A stretch of 64,000 bases of DNA from Arachis hypogaea (lineage: Eukaryota > Streptophyta > Magnoliopsida > Fabales > Fabaceae). This document shows, piece by piece, positions 42,563-56,877 of the stretch (position 1 is its first letter; each line of letters opens with the position of its first letter). The notes under the pieces are model-generated. The model saw only the letters and a program-made list of their open reading frames with translations, searched no databases and was not told the origin of the DNA. The stretch spans positions 74,920,290-74,984,289 of the forward strand of contig NC_092048.1 of NCBI RefSeq assembly GCF_003086295.3, read 5' to 3'. The translations under genes were made by a program, and so were the position numbers.

Positions 42563-43751
42563 AATGTTACTAGAAATCATTCTTGGCTACTCACATTAAT
42601 TAGGAAGATTGTTGGACTAGTTGAGTTGTTGCCAGACGCGGAGGTGTTATGTCTACTAGATATTAAATAGTAAAAAATTAAAATATTCCTAAAATTGTTA
42701 ATTATTAATAAAGATGGTTTTTTAACTATTAATTACCTAATTATCTAATATTAATTATCTAATCTTAATTCTCTATATCTATATCTATATGTATTATCTC
42801 TCTATTATATTATACATTAAATTAAATATCAAAATAAATGTATGGATGTATTAGGTAATAGTATTAATAATTAATAACTGGTATTAATATAAAAAAATAG
42901 TATTAACATTAAAAGTATTATTATTATTTAATATTAATAGTAATATCAAATAATATTTTAATATTAATACAGTCATGGTTATATCTATCAATATAGTACT
43001 ACTATATCTATATCTATTATCTATTATATATCTATTATATTAGACTTTAAATATGAAATTAAATGTATAGATGTATTAGGTAATAATATTAATAATTAAT
43101 AACTGGTATTAATATAAATAAATAATAATAATATTAATAGTATTAAATAATATTAATATTAAGCAAAATATAGTCACGGTTATATCTATCAATATAGTAT
43201 TACTAATAATGATAATAGTATTCGTAATAATAGTATAAGTCAACTCTATTAGTCAAGTATATAAAGTATAGGTAGGATATCTTAAATAGTAAATGTGGTA
43301 TGGCATAGATGTATGCATATATGTACGCACGTATGTATATATGTATAGATGTATAGATGTATTAAATAGTAAATATGGTATGGCATAGATGTTCGTATAT
43401 ATGTATAGACGTATGTATATATGCATAAATGTATAGATGTATTAGTTGTATAAATATAAAAATTTAAATGTATCCATGTAAATGTATTCATGTATAGTAT
43501 AGATGTATAGATGTAGGTATATATACACGAATAGATGTATTAGCAGTACATCGTTATCACATGTCATAGAATATAAAAATATAATAAGATCATGAATAAT
43601 AAAGCGATGAATATTTCGTTGCTCAACGTGGTCTCTATTTAAGAAGACGCAAACTCATGGTCTGGTCACTTCAGACCACGTCTCCATCTCACTTTCCCGT
43701 TTAGCAAATAGTGGTCTTTTTTTCTTTCTCATATATAATTGTGTTGTATTC
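42563..43751. repeat. AT-rich intergenic sequence with imperfect tandem duplications
   Basis: No gene seen. A ~240-bp unit is imperfectly duplicated: GTATGGATGTATTAGGTAAT at about 42840 and GTATAGATGTATTAGGTAAT at about 43071, each followed by ATTAATAACTGGTATTAATA and later GGTTATATCTATCAATATAG. 43295-43520 has repeated GGTATGGCATAGATGT and ATGTATAGATGTA units. Confidence 0.75.
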
Positions 43752-43839
43752 TTGATCAACGGTAACCATGGAATATCAGCACTCATTTGGAGGATGTCGA
43801 TCATCGACCGCACCAGTAGATGCTGGCTTCGACGGTGGC

Positions 43840-44935
43840 CGCTGTCGAGAGCCACCACTTGCATCATCCCGGTGCTGCCAACGGATCTGATTCTAAAAAT
43901 CTTTCTTCTACCTGATGGAAAAACAATAGGAAGGGACAGATGCATGTCACGCAATTGATTCAATAGATTAAATCGGGCAGATAACATGGTCATGCATGTG
44001 ACATCCAAGGGAGGAAATGGGGTGGTCCTTCATTTGGATAATCCCTTGAAGGAGGTTGATTGTGGCCGGCTGTCAGTTTACCTCTTTGAAACTCGTGTAG
44101 AGGTTTCAGTGACTGCTCCTCTCGACTGGAAGTGGTTTTCCTTGGTTGGGTCATCCATGGGTAAGCTTGTGCTAGGTATTCTAACGATGGGCGTTCCAGT
44201 TCATTGGTTATTTGGAATCCATTGAGTTCTTGGAGGTCTATTATCCTGGATCCATAATTGCTACCACTTTAACCACTGCGATGACTGGTCTGCGTATGCT
44301 TTTGTTGACGTATATGGTTGCGCTGATTATTGGATTGTAAGCCTCACCAAAAGTCACCTTGCATCTGCTGGATATGACATGCAGGTTTTTTATTCGGCCG
44401 GGGGTCAGTGGAGTCGATGTGTTCGAACATCGGCTATGGTTGACAGGTTAGGCAATAAGTATGCGGTTTCCAAGCTCTCTGTCTTTTGGGTCAATAGTGA
44501 AGGGAGGTTTCAGAATAAACCTGTTTCTGTGGTTAAGTACTCGACTTTTGAATCTACATGGAATGAAATTGAATTTGGTCGCAATGATGGTGTTGATTTC
44601 GTTAGCTATGAGCGCTCGTCCTCTAGGTTCGGGGTGCATCTAGTAACCATCAAGATTGGTGCGTATGGTGGAATGGAGTGGGGTCGGCTTCTTTTTATTG
44701 GTGATCCTAATCTAACAGATACTCCTTGAGCCATGATCAGACTCGACCTCCTTGGCATTAACCATTTCATCCATGGGTTTGATGTCCTTTATCCATCTTT
44801 TGACGCCGCTATGTCGGAGGCTCAACTTCGGGTTGTTGTTCTGGGTGACGGAGTCGTTAGATTTGTTGGCCGCATTAGATGGGTAGGAGTTGTTTTCATC
44901 AAGGATATTATGGAGTTATCTGTCTGTGTGTGAAA
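43840..44935 (+). pseudogene. F-box protein with F-box-associated (FBA) domain, three nonsense mutations
   Basis: One frame can be followed from about 43840 to the TGA at 44931. It has an F-box-like start (LPTDLILKIFLL, then an R/C-rich helix), then FBA-type strands: GRLSVYLFETRVEVSV, WKWFSLVGSS, YWIVSLTKSHLA, MQVFYSAGGQWSRCV, FWVNSEGRF and VKYSTFESTWNEIEF. Stops interrupt it at 43956-43958, about 44223 and 44727-44729. A working protein would be the substrate-binding subunit of an SCF ubiquitin ligase. I assign it by domain pattern, not by a named orthologue; length (~360 residues) fits the family. Confidence 0.55.
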
Positions 44936-45745
44936 ATTGTGATGTGGTCTTTTATGTTATGTTATATATGACGTTATCTTTCCATTAGGTTAATAAATTA
45001 TGCATTAGCCAATGGTTACTGAAACTGGGTCTTTGTTACTGTCTTGTATCGTGTTGTGAAACGTTAGCCAATGTTGTTGTCGCTAGCGGCATGTTATATT
45101 TTCAAGTGACTTTTACTTTGGGTAGTGCATTTTGTTGTCATAATGTGATCACTATCAATGAGCACTAGCTATCGTTTTCATAATAAACTATGCTTTCTGG
45201 GTTGTTGTTACATGCTGTACGGAGTTTTAAATGTTACGGCCATTTTTTCATTTTTTTATAGATAAGGTGCTGCTTATTTGTTTTGTATTCCTGGAGTTTG
45301 TTAGCGATTACAACTTACTCGCTCTAAAACCATTAGGTTGTTTACAAGCTTCGCGGTTCTTGGGAATAGCTTCCGCGATATTCCAGTTCTAATGTTGTGA
45401 CCATCTGCTGGCTGCTTCACACGACGGCCTTATGTGCAGGGTTTTCATGTCGTGCTTGTGAACGAGGGCTAAATTTCCCACGAGACTGTCCTTCTGCTGG
45501 ACGCCAGGTGTCCGGTAAAATTTAGCCTCCATGTTGATCGTTGATGATTCCTTATTTCTTTGGATCCTCTCTTGGCAGTTTCAAATTGGATACATCACGA
45601 AAAGCATGATTTCAGCTGACATTGCGAATAACCTGTCCGGTCCATCAGCAATTCCGTCCATCCTGTGGAACCGGAGGCTTTGTCCTTTCTTGCTGAGAGC
45701 ATCATTTCACTGTGAAGAACTTATTGTGTCTTATTTTAATGTGTC

Positions 45746-45749
<4 letters not shown>

Positions 45750-45788
<39 letters not shown>

Positions 45789-45804
45789 ATATATATATAT
45801 ATAT
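45750..45804. repeat. (TA)n microsatellite
   Basis: About 27 AT/TA units with two phase breaks. It reads through as an Ile-Tyr run in one frame, which is not a protein signal. Confidence 0.95.
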
Positions 45805-48093
45805 CATTGGTTACATAATCCTAAGCAATTCTATAGGTATAATTACACAAAAATACTGGTCCTAGTTGTTTAATAGGGTTATGCTCCCATTGCTTGCTAG
45901 CTGTACAAGGAGCTTCGAAGTTATTTAGTACTATCTTTTTAAATGACCGAACGATGGTGATCCTCCCTAATGTTTCTGCACACTTTATTTGACCTGAGTT
46001 GAACTGTGATTCATGACTTTAGGATTCCGGCTTTGAATATTCAGCTTCTGGGTATAGATGTGGCGAGTTACAATTCGACCTTCATGTCAGTATACTAGGG
46101 TCTTAACAAGGTCTAGGGAAAATTTAGAGTTGCCTCTGCACCTGTACTTGGTTAACTGCGTTTAATATGCACATATCCAAAGCATAGTCATCTTTGGACT
46201 TGCCTATTACTTATGTTTTAGTCAATACTGATGCACTGATATCTTAAATTAATTACAGTTGAGGCATTAAAGTTTATTGTCGTCAGCGGCGTTTAGAGAA
46301 ACACAAAAAAAGAAATCCGGTGTGTTCAGTTTCATGCTATGTTCGTGTAGTGCATGGAAATTCCTTCTCATGTGCCAATAATAGTTAGTGTTTTTAATTT
46401 AACAAATACATTCTTCAATTCATTTGTTGTAAACTTGAACTTTTCTTCACCATCGTTGTGATATTATATGGCCTGTTTGCCTTTTTCTTTACCATGTCAG
46501 GTTCTTTCGATCTGATCTCCATTTCTACTTGGGTGTACTGTGTTAACCCCGGACCTGGCCATTCAACCCTTCTTTTCTAACTCAACCATCTTGGCGATTT
46601 AATGCATTGAATTTTCCTTACCTGATTCCTTAATTGTTTATGGGGTCTGTTCAACCCATTAGACAAGCTGATGAAAAGACGTTTTCTTACCAGCAGTTAT
46701 TAGAGTTACATTTGTTTGCCCAGTTGAAGATTTACTATTATATTATTTTTGTGTTATTCTTTCTTCCATTAGTGCTTCTTACCTCTTTATCACTGTTAGT
46801 GGGTGATTTTCAACTCCATTATCCGACTTCATCTCTTTGGTTTCCTTACTGGTAACATTAAATAGATGGCATTTAATGAGGTACTGCCTATTATTAATTT
46901 TTATCGGGCTTTCTCCAACAAGCGGAATTATTTTTGTGTTCAAATTTCCCCTTAAGCTACACCACATAGACATGTTTACAATGACTGTATAGCGGTGCCA
47001 AAGATCATTCAAAAGTGATCCATCAATTATCAATTATTATTTAAAGAGATCAACTGTGTATTTTTGTTTTGATTATTATCATTATCACCTGATGGTCATC
47101 CATTAATCCATTCATTATTTGGTTTTTTTCCCTATTTATTGAATAGTCATTCCTCTGTGGTGATGTGTGTATGTGCCCCTGGTGGGCCCAATCCTTCTAT
47201 CTACCAATTTTACCCATTAATTATATTTGATTATAACATTTGGTAATTTCATAACTTGATAGTTTGATGGTATTATTTTTTTAAAATTTCAAACTCTTCG
47301 GTTATACTTTATTATAAATATCATTGTTACCTATAGCAATTAAATATTAGTCTAAATTGTATCACTTTCTCATCCTAAATATTCCCCACCATTCCCCATC
47401 CTTCCCCCAGTTTTCTAGACTTTTTGATTTATCTTTATCATGCGGTCGCTTTCTTCCATAATTCAAAAGTTTTTTTTCACATTAGTGGACCATGGGTAAG
47501 TAACTAAATTTCATATTGATACACATTTATATGCATACACACACATATATTGATGCATGTTGTTAACAGTTCGTGATGATGCTTTTACCTAATTTGGAAG
47601 GTCCATTTCCGTTCTGAACTTCTGATATTCTTATTTCATTCTGTTAAGGATGTGCCTTTGTCCCTCTGCAGAGGCTGGTGAGAATGGCGATCCAAACCTC
47701 AATTTTTATAGATTTCTCTTTTTTACCTTCGACCTTGCTGCCGTATATTTTCTTTTGCCTAAATCTCATCCATTATATACATTTCCAAATCTGCTAATTA
47801 CACCGATGCTTTCATGGGTTTCATTGTTTTTTTTTTTACTTTTTTCTGGAAATATCTTCCTATATCTTGGTTTTCAGGTTCATTTAATATATTAATATAT
47901 TAATATATATCATATATGATATATATGTATAAATGCAATAGCCTATATATAAATACATATACATATAGTTATATGCTTTAAATCATATATATATATATAT
48001 ATCTTATGATCAAATACATGTTTCTATTTATGTTTATATTTTTTTGCAAACGTATTTACATCTATTTATCAATTGTAAATTTATAATATTATA

Positions 48094-48114
48094 TGTGTGT
48101 GTGTGTGTGTGTGT
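48094..48114. repeat. (GT)n microsatellite
   Basis: About ten GT units upstream of the B3 exon acceptor. Confidence 0.95.
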
Positions 48115-48250
48115 ACATTGTGCATGTGTCCTGATATTTAATTGGTCTATATTCTCCTTATATGTTTTTCAGAGACGAGTTGCAGTTCCCGATCCTTTTT
48201 ATCGTGCCTTTCGTAATAAACTGGGTGATTTCATGATGTTAAAGGACAAC

Positions 48251-49985
48251 TGGTATGCGAAATTGTTACTCAGGTTGTGAATTATTGTTCGAAATTGATT
48301 CCCTGGCGATGGCACCAAAAACGGATCCACAGAACCATGGTCTAAACATATCTTTACAACTTCGCATAACTAACCAGCAAGTGCACTGGGTCGTCCAAGT
48401 AATAAACCTTACGTGAGTAAGGGTCGATCCCACGGAGATTGTTGGTATGAAGCAAGCTATGGTCACCTCGTAAATCTCAGTCAGGCGGATATAAAATAGT
48501 TATGGAGTTTTCGAAATTAATACTAAAATAAGGATAGAAATACTTATGTAAATCATTGGTGAGAATTTCAGATAAGCGTATGGAGATGCATTCATTCCTC
48601 TGAACCTCTGCTTTCCTGCTGTCTTCATCCAATTAGTCTTACTCCTTTCTATGGCTGGCTCTGTGTAAGGATGTCACCGGTGCCAATGGCTACTTTCAAT
48701 CCTCTCGGGAAAATGGTCCAAATGCTCTGCCACAGCACGGCTAATCGTCTGGAGGCATCACCCTTGTCATTGGTTGCATCCTATTCCTCTCTGTGAAAAT
48801 GGTCCGATGCGCTGTCACTGCATGGCTAATCATCTTGGAGGTTCTCGATCATACTGGAATAGAATTTACTATCCTTTTGCGTCTGTCACTACGCCCAGCA
48901 CTAGCGAGTTTGGAGTTCGTCACAGTCATTCAATCCCAGAGTCCTACTCGGAATACCACGGACAAGGTTTAGACTTTCCGGACTCTCATGAATGCCATCA
49001 TCAATCTAGCTTATACCACGAAGATTCTGATTAAGAGATCTAAGAGATACTCATTCAATCTAATGTAGAACGGAAGTGGTTGTCAGGCATGCGTTCATAG
49101 GGAATGATGATGATTGTCACGTTCATCACATTCAGGTTGAAGTGCGAATGAATATCTTAGAAGTGAAATAAGATGAATTGAATAGAAAATAGTAGTACTT
49201 TGCATTAATCTTTGAGGAACAGCAGAGCTCCACACCTTAATCTATGGAGTGCAGAAACTCTACCGTTGAAAATACATAAGTAATGAAGGTCCAGGCATGG
49301 CCGAATGGCCAGCCCCCAAACATGATCAATAGATCAAAAGATAATCCAAAGATGTCTAATACAATAGTAAAAGGTCCTATTTATAATAAACTAGCTACTA
49401 GGGTTTACAGAAGTAAGTAATTGATGCATAAATCCACTTCCGGGGCCCACTTGGTGTGTGCTTGGGCTGAGCTTGAAGTCTACACATGGAGAGGTCATTC
49501 TTGGAGTTGAACGCCAGCTTTTGTGCCAGTTTGGGCGTTGAACTCCACTTTGCAACTTGTTTCTGGCGCTGGACGCCAGAATTGGGCAGAGAGCTGGCGT
49601 TGAACGCCAGTTTGCGTCATCTAAACTTGGGCAAAGTATGGACTATTATATATTTCTGGAAAGCCCTGGATGTCTACTTTCCAACGCAATTAGAAGCGCA
49701 CCATTTTGAGTTCTGTAGCTCCAGAAAATCCATTTTGAGTGCAGGGAGGTCAGAATCCAACAGCATCAGCAGTCCTTCTTCAACCTCTGAATCTGATTTT
49801 TGCTCAAGTCTCTCAATTTCAGCCAGAAAATACCTGAAATCACAGAAAAACACACAAACTCATAGTAAAGTCCAGAAATGTGAATTTAACATAAAAACTA
49901 ATGAAAACATCCCTAAAAGTAACTAGATTCTACTAAAAACATACTAAAAATAATGCCAAAAAGCGTATAAATTATCCGCTCATCA
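48251..49985 (-). mobile_element. Solo LTR in the B3 exon (1,735 bp), target duplication ACAAC
   Basis: The minus strand starts TGATGAGCGGATAATTTATA at 49985 and ends ...GCATACCA at 48251, in the same family as B, C and E. ACAAC occurs at 48246-48250 and 49986-49990. Removing the LTR and one ACAAC joins the B3 reading frame perfectly (…LKD-N-PENEFHV). TATA box (minus) at 49378-49385; palindrome cluster at about 49500-49615; hairpin at 48408-48421. No internal region is present, so it arose by recombination between two LTRs. Confidence 0.95.
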
Positions 49986-51059
49986 ACAACCCTGAAAATG
50001 AGTTTCACGTTATGTTAGATAAGGTGGGGCACAATGCGTTTTTTCTGAGAAATTTTGTTCGATGGTTGCCACCTATAACATTAGGCACGGGACTTGGTTG
50101 CGTGCATACTACCAAGGTGATAGAACTCTTTGCTTTTCTATAAGGAACCTTGATGGAACCCGGATTGTTTATCCGAGACCACACACCTATAGCAACTCAA
50201 CTGTTTCGAGGCCAGTAAGTATGGATCAACGTCGCCCAGACGCCCTTTCTCTAGATGTGTTTCATACGGGTAATGTGATACCTCCATTTGCTCTCGCATA
50301 TACGCCTCTCCCGTCGCCTGCATTGAGCAACAAAAATGGCAGTCCGAACTACCGAGCCAACAGCTTTGGATGTCCCATATACTATGCATCCATTGCTTCC
50401 CGAACAAGTCCGGTTAGCCGCGGCGATATCATATCACCAAGGCGAGCACAGAGTCCACCAATTATACGAGGTAAGCGCCGCATTGAGTTATATTTATCAA
50501 CCGGCAACTGCATTCGTGTATGTGCCTGTTAGAGTTCTTTATAACTTCTGTACGCAATTGTTGTTTTTTCAGTTGGGATTATCTGTCCTTTCGTTTGCTA
50601 GTTATGTGTTTAGATATAGATCCAGGGAGTTTTTCTGAGTGGATTCATCCGTAAAGTTCCTGCCGTGGCTGCTAGCAACCAATAATGCTCCCAAGCATGT
50701 TTAATGTCATAGTTATTTTCCTTTACTACTTTTCGTTGTTGCCGACTTGATACTTTGCTTTGTTATGGTTAATGTTTTTTTGCTTTCGTCCTCAAGTGCA
50801 TGCCAAGGTTGTGTTGTGGTTATGTTGGATGTGATTACATGCTTTGTTATCTTGGTGCATTGTTTTGTCACTTGGATGTTGCAATATTTGTGCGTGCAGT
50901 GCGGTCTTGATGCACGAGATTAAGCTGGTAGATTGATTAGCACTGTTTAAACAATGTATAGTTTCAATGACCCGAATGGATATTTATGTTTTATTTCACA
51001 ACTAGCAATCCTTTTCCAACTATCAGTCTAACTGAATTAGTATTGCATGTAAGTAATTT

Positions 51060-53066
51060 ATGCATGGGCTACACATAGATATAAATATATCAATCCATGC
51101 ATCTATATATATGTATCTATATCTTTATTCATATAGATATATATCTATATATCTAAGTATATATATATATATATATATACACTCACTTTTAATTTTTAAT
51201 TCTACTGTCATCTTCTACCGCGGTGGGGTGATACCAATGCTTGGGCCTGCATTTCGTATGGAGATAGCAAATACTTATAACAATGACAATAATAATCATT
51301 ATTATTATGTTAATTAGCAATATAACATAACAATGATTTCTTAAGAATGGTCAAACCTATCGTAACAATGATGATACTAATTTCATAAAAATATTGATAA
51401 CAATCCTAATAATAACAATAGTAATAATAAGAATATATTAATTAGGAAAATTAGGATCAGCTTCAGTAATTTTGATTGACTGCTAAAAATTGGCATCCAA
51501 TATCCTTAACTAAATGCCACACTACCGTTTTCTGTTACAATATTAACTTCTAATTTCTTTTCATGGTTCGCCCGTATCTTTGATATCATTTGTTTTTAAT
51601 GCAACTGAAATCGTTGGCAATGCTGACTAAATTTGTCACCAGTATTATGTTTAGAGGCTCCACCTGATTATATTGATCCGGTAGTTTGTACAAGCGGTCT
51701 TGTTGTTACGTATGACAACAAAAAATGCGTGATTAATCCACCTATGTTGGATTTTTTGAAATTTGGTTTATTTCTCTTTAATTAAATATTATTTTAATCC
51801 TCCTTATCAACAACAGAAATGCAAATGAGACATAATTGTTGACTAATTTTATGGGTGGCATACGCAGCATTTCTGGAGACGCAACTATTGCTGTGCTTGG
51901 TTGCATAATAAATACAGCTGATCGGGTTACCTCCCAACAATTTATATCATTGTTTCTTTGCAAAAATTTAAATTTATTTTATTTATTTATTTATTTTATA
52001 TATTAATATCATAACTTTATCTTTATTTGTCCACGGTCGTGTTTTAATTTATATCTATTTCCTTAAGACTATTTTTTATTTTTGTTATTTCTTGATTCGT
52101 TACTTATTAGTTATTTTTTCATTTTTTTTATTTGTATTTATGTCTTATCTATAAACTTTTGGTTTCTAATAAGCTTACCTATGTTGTTATCAATCTATTT
52201 AATTAGCTTATGTATTTCACTAGCAATCTATCTGTCTATATGTATGTGTGCAACTACTGATCCCTAAAATCTTTTTAACTTTCGTATTGGTTTTTTTTAG
52301 GATTTTATTTTGTTTTGTGTCTCATCATGCTTTCATTTTATTATATTCAAAGCACAAGTTAACACTAATAAATACATTACCTTAATAACCTGTTTTATTC
52401 AATTAATGCTCAATTTCGTTTGACTTATGTGTGCTTCTACGCCGAGTCTTTTTTACCAAAGAACAAGAATAAGCCAACTGGTGCACTTGCCAAATTGCCT
52501 TCTTAGCTTTTTGCCATCATAACTCTTCTTCTCTGATCTTGCATTTCTTTTCACAAACGGTGAGTGCTCTAACTTTACCTATCTCATGTGTCAGCTATTG
52601 CTATGATTTCTCCGCATTTAATAAATCTATTATTTTGTGTTCGGCTGGGCTAAACTTTCTTTCTGACTTTCTTAGTGGTACCATAAACTTAATTTTGTTA
52701 TCCATAATCATGCACACGCCGTTTTGGCTAGCTGGATACTTCGTGTCAACTGGTTTCATGTTGGAGATGTTGCTTAGTATTATGTTGGAATTAGCCATGC
52801 AACTGCGATCTGCTTTCTCTTGGTTGTTGACGATACACATGATTTTGCTTCTGTGGGGGGCATAACTCTCTCTCATCTGTCGATTTTCTATTTCAGGAAA
52901 CATGTCAAACTCTTGTGTGTCGGGCCTTGCATGCAAATGCATGGTTTTTCGTGTGAACCCAATTTTGGTTCGGTTTTTTACTCTAGCATGATATAAGCGC
53001 TTGTTGCAGAGATTATCAGATCATATATGAACAACTTTTTGTAGTAACAACAATTTTTTTTTCAGG
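51060..53066. other. Presumed intron and intergenic sequence, no recognised gene
   Basis: Between B3-1 and B3-2. Contains (TA)-rich stretches near 51080-51180 and T-rich sequence; open frames are short and hydrophobic by composition only. Confidence 0.55.
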
Positions 53067-54135
53067 TCACCGTCGCTCTTCCACGGAAATTTAATAGTCA
53101 ATTCCGGGATGAACTTCCTGCCGAGGTTAAATTCGTTAATTACTAAGGCCATCAATTCACCATGGTGCTCCGAAAGACTCTTTCTCTTTGTCTAATAGTT
53201 GGGGTATTGACTCAGTTAATTCATGCTTATAACATTAAGGGCAGTCGTTGGTTTTTCCTAGCTTATGTTGGCAACATAGAGTTTCTTATCATTCATGTGC
53301 TGCACACGCACGCACATTTGGTTGATGATTGACTATCGGTGGATGAACCATTTTCTGTTGACGAAATTCTATGGGAAATATGTAATTTTCTAGATTATTT
53401 TATATCCATGGTAAGTGATGATGAGGATTTGTTAATATCCAACGAGTTTCACTTGGATTTGGTTTCTCTTTTACACCCCAATGGTGATGCATACACGATC
53501 CAGTTAGCATCAAGTGCAGAAAACATGCTAACCCTTTGATTATTGCTGGAGTTGTATTTGACCCCCTGGACTGCGTTTTCCCTTGCATATTTTTATTATC
53601 GTGCTTTCAGTTCAATCCTTGATCGTTATTCAGTTGTATACCCAGGAATTCTCCCCAGATTGCTACCAAATTGGGAGGCCATTGTTGTTGACAAAAAAAT
53701 TTTTAAATATCAAGCCCATGTTTATTCTGGTGAGCTTTTCTTGCATGATTTCGTTGCTTTGTGTCTGATTTTCTCTCCATTTTCGTGTTTAAAATCTAGA
53801 TAGCGACATTATTATAGTATAGTATAATATCCTATAATTGTTGTTGACAATCCTTGCTTCCTGGGTTTGTTTTGTCTATGATTTCTCTTGAACTCTCACT
53901 ATCGCATGTTAGGAAGTCATTATTTTTTTCAGGCAAATACATTTTGTTTACTTTGTTTTGTAGACTCTCCATATTAGTGTTGTCGAAATGGCTTTTTGTG
54001 TGAAACCTGCTCAAGTCGAGGTAGTAGATGAGGTCGGAGTTTGTTACACGGTGGATGTTCGCTCCAAACCTAGTCAGCCCCGAGAGTGCTATTTTGGAAC
54101 AGGATGGAGGCCTTTTTGTCACCACCATATGCTTT

Positions 54136-56490
54136 GAACAACGAGCATAATCAGGCTAACGGTTCATTCCCTAAAGTACTGGTGTGTGCATTGTCGTGTG
54201 TTATCTATTTGATATTTTGTTGAGTTATATAGAAAACTATGTACGCAACATTAACTGTGGATATTGTTATTGTGGGTTTAGGTCACAGATTGGTATTTGG
54301 TTTATTCATAGTGAGGTTCGAACCATCCATCGTTTGTGTGTTGGGCCATACTTAGCAAAAACTCTTCTTTTAATCAAACTCAAACTACAAAAGTAAACAG
54401 GATTGAAAGTGAGTTTGTTTTAACCTGATCCATATTTTGCCATTTTAGTATTTAAATTCAATATAATTATAATAGAATCAATGTTTTGTTTATAGAAATC
54501 AAAATGACTTATATATGAAAATTGCTTAAACAGGTGCTAATCTAAATCACTTTTAATATTGTTAGTTACGGGTTGAAACACATTTTAGTTATTTTATTAA
54601 TTCATTTCTAATTAAATTATTGTTGCTGTATTAAATTAAAGTTACGTGGGAGAATTAAGCACATATGTTTCTTATTGCAAGTAAACAAAACTCGAAGCAT
54701 ATTAATGTATACAAAACCAGACACAGATTTCTATCATTCTAGTTTAAATTTACTATCGCATAATTAACTTATGTGCACTCACATCGGTACACAATTATTA
54801 TAACAAAATCTGTTACAGTGCAGTGCAAACAATAATCCACCAAAAAACTCAACTAATTTCACAATGGTAACAACCATGGTGAATGATTATTATATTATTA
54901 ATTTTATACACACACTAACTGTGAATGGAGTAAGAAACAACACAAATATACACAATATATCTAAATATATTCAGTTCTCAAAAATTCATCACAAGATCAC
55001 GTAATCTTTGGCATGCAAATTGAGTTTAGACCGGTAGCCATCCAAACCTACAATCAAAATCAAGATATATTCATAAAAGTTTCAAAATCAACACAGTGAC
55101 AAGGGTATTAATATTTTATTCACCTCTCGAGCATTTTTGAATGCCATGGTCTACTAAGTTAGTGACTATTCAAACTTATTTATTTAGTTTCTAGAATAAT
55201 CAAATCCTGTTAGGTTCTCAATTATGCTTTAATGCAATAATAGATAGCAACATTGATTCATTAGATCAGCTTTAATATGTAGTAGAACCGGATGCTTTTT
55301 TTTTCAGCAGCTAAACCGCGTAAGGTGCCAACAGCTATAATCGTTGTAAACATAGAATCTTTTGGGCTTGCGTCCCTCTATTTTGGTTTGAAGTGTTCAC
55401 CTCATGTGCACCATTTCTAGCATATCATGGGCCTAAGCCCCAAACACATATCTAATTGACCAAACGAATCCATGTAGTTAGCCCAAAAAATGCCTTTAAA
55501 AGAAAACTAGAAAAGTCACATTTGTTGACCATCACAACATATTTAATATTTATATACAACATCACTTGATGAAAAACTCCTGTAGTTATAAAATAAAATT
55601 ATGCTGATAAAATATCACAATCGTTCCGAATTAGAATCACGGAGTCACTTGAAGGTTATCACATCTAAATATTACTTTCATTTTACATAATATTACATAA
55701 TACATAATATTAACATATACATATCAGCTGTTATTTAGATTAGATAGACAAGATAGCTTAGATAGATAGATTACATAGATTATATATAGGTAATAGGTAA
55801 TTTAGGTATCAGATTTTTCTAATTTTCTCAAATCAAAGAGGTTAGTGCTCAGTCAAAGTAAATAAGAAATCCAAACTTAACCACAACTCATATTGTCAAC
55901 TGTTTCGTTCGACGGTGCATTTAATTTGTTCTCAATGTCAAACATTGCGTTCGTCGAGCTCTGTCACAGTTAGGTGAATGCATCTTCATTAATACATCAC
56001 CTTCGTCCCTTTAAATTATCCGCTCCCCTGCATCATGCATCTACAGTGACTTGCTCTAACACTTTGATACTGGTCAGTTTTACATATTTACTTATTGCGA
56101 CACTTTTTATTCTTCTTTTTTTATGTCTTAGCCTGTTTTGGTAGCAATATAATAAGAACTGAAGTTTCTTATATTGTGTATTCTACAGTATATTATTACA
56201 TTATACATATTATATAATATATATGTGTGTGTGTGGCATGTAAGTTCAGAAGTGAACTATTGTTTATGGTCACATGTCATCTTAAAGTTTATGGGATTAC
56301 AACCAAATTAAATTAACAATTTATTCACCTTATTATGATTATATGTTATACATATTTTAATTTCATTTCCATCACAATTATTTGTGTCCGTTTTTCTCCT
56401 ATTATTATGATAGTTACTATGAATTTATTAATATATTAATATATTGATATATATTGATATTACTATTGTTATTATCGATAATGGGATTAC

Positions 56491-56556
<66 letters not shown>

Positions 56557-56681
56557 GTCTGTGGTTATCATTACAATTATTTTTTATAATTTTCATTCCC
56601 TCCCTAACGTAATTTGTATTGTCCCATATATGTTTTATACCTTACTACTAATCAACTGTCTAATGTGTACCATTGTGTTAG

Positions 56682-56745
<64 letters not shown>

Positions 56746-56877
56746 GACATGTAATCTAATTTATTTCTTTATATTCAATATTTAGATTCAAACTTTTTAA
56801 AATATTCTTTATATCTTTCTACAAATTGACCAGGGTTTATAAGGTTGTTATCTCATTATCTTAATTCAAATTGCACC
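54136..56877. other. AT-rich intergenic sequence with two (ATT)n arrays
   Basis: About 2.7 kb with no supported gene. (ATT)n arrays at 56491-56556 and 56682-56745 (about 22 units each) are separated by 125 bp. An interrupted GATA/TAGA stretch lies near 55730-55790. Confidence 0.8.
56491..56556. repeat. (ATT)n microsatellite
   Basis: About 22 uninterrupted trinucleotide units. A second array of similar length is at 56682-56745. They produce poly-Ile or poly-Leu frames that are not genes. Confidence 0.95.

Larger units (their letters stand above)
44936..48171. other. Intergenic, no recognised gene
   Basis: About 3.2 kb. It holds a (TA)n run at 45750-45804, another around 47880-48003 and a (GT)n run at 48094-48114. 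Short open frames are T-rich or low complexity and match nothing I know. A decayed upstream exon of the B3 gene that follows could be hidden here. Confidence 0.6.
48172..54135 (+). pseudogene. Multi-B3-domain (REM-like) DNA-binding protein, broken, split by a solo LTR
   Basis: Three B3-type pieces in line on the + strand. B3-1: acceptor TTTTTCAG at 48171, PDPFYRAFRNKLGDFMMLKD to 48250, then, after the solo LTR, NEFHVMLDKVGHNAFF, FVRWLPPIT and, one frame away, GTWLRAYYQGDRTLCFSIRN up to about 50170. B3-2: from 53067 VTVALPRKFNSQFRDELPAE, then IKGSRWFFLAYVGNIEFLI to about 53320, with an internal TAA, and an acidic tail to 53538. B3-3: 53990-54135 with RECYFGTGWRPFC, lacking its start. B3 domains bind the DNA major groove; REM genes act mainly in reproductive tissue. 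Frameshifts and stops rule out function. Confidence 0.65.

Noticed and set aside
42563..43600. Centromere-like satellite
   Set aside because: Only two imperfect copies of a ~240-bp unit; too few and too diverged.
43655..44008. 117-codon minus-strand frame
   Set aside because: Antisense of the F-box start; the + strand shows the better domain pattern.
56444..56785. 113-codon frame with poly-Ile and poly-Leu
   Set aside because: Produced by the two (ATT)n microsatellites.
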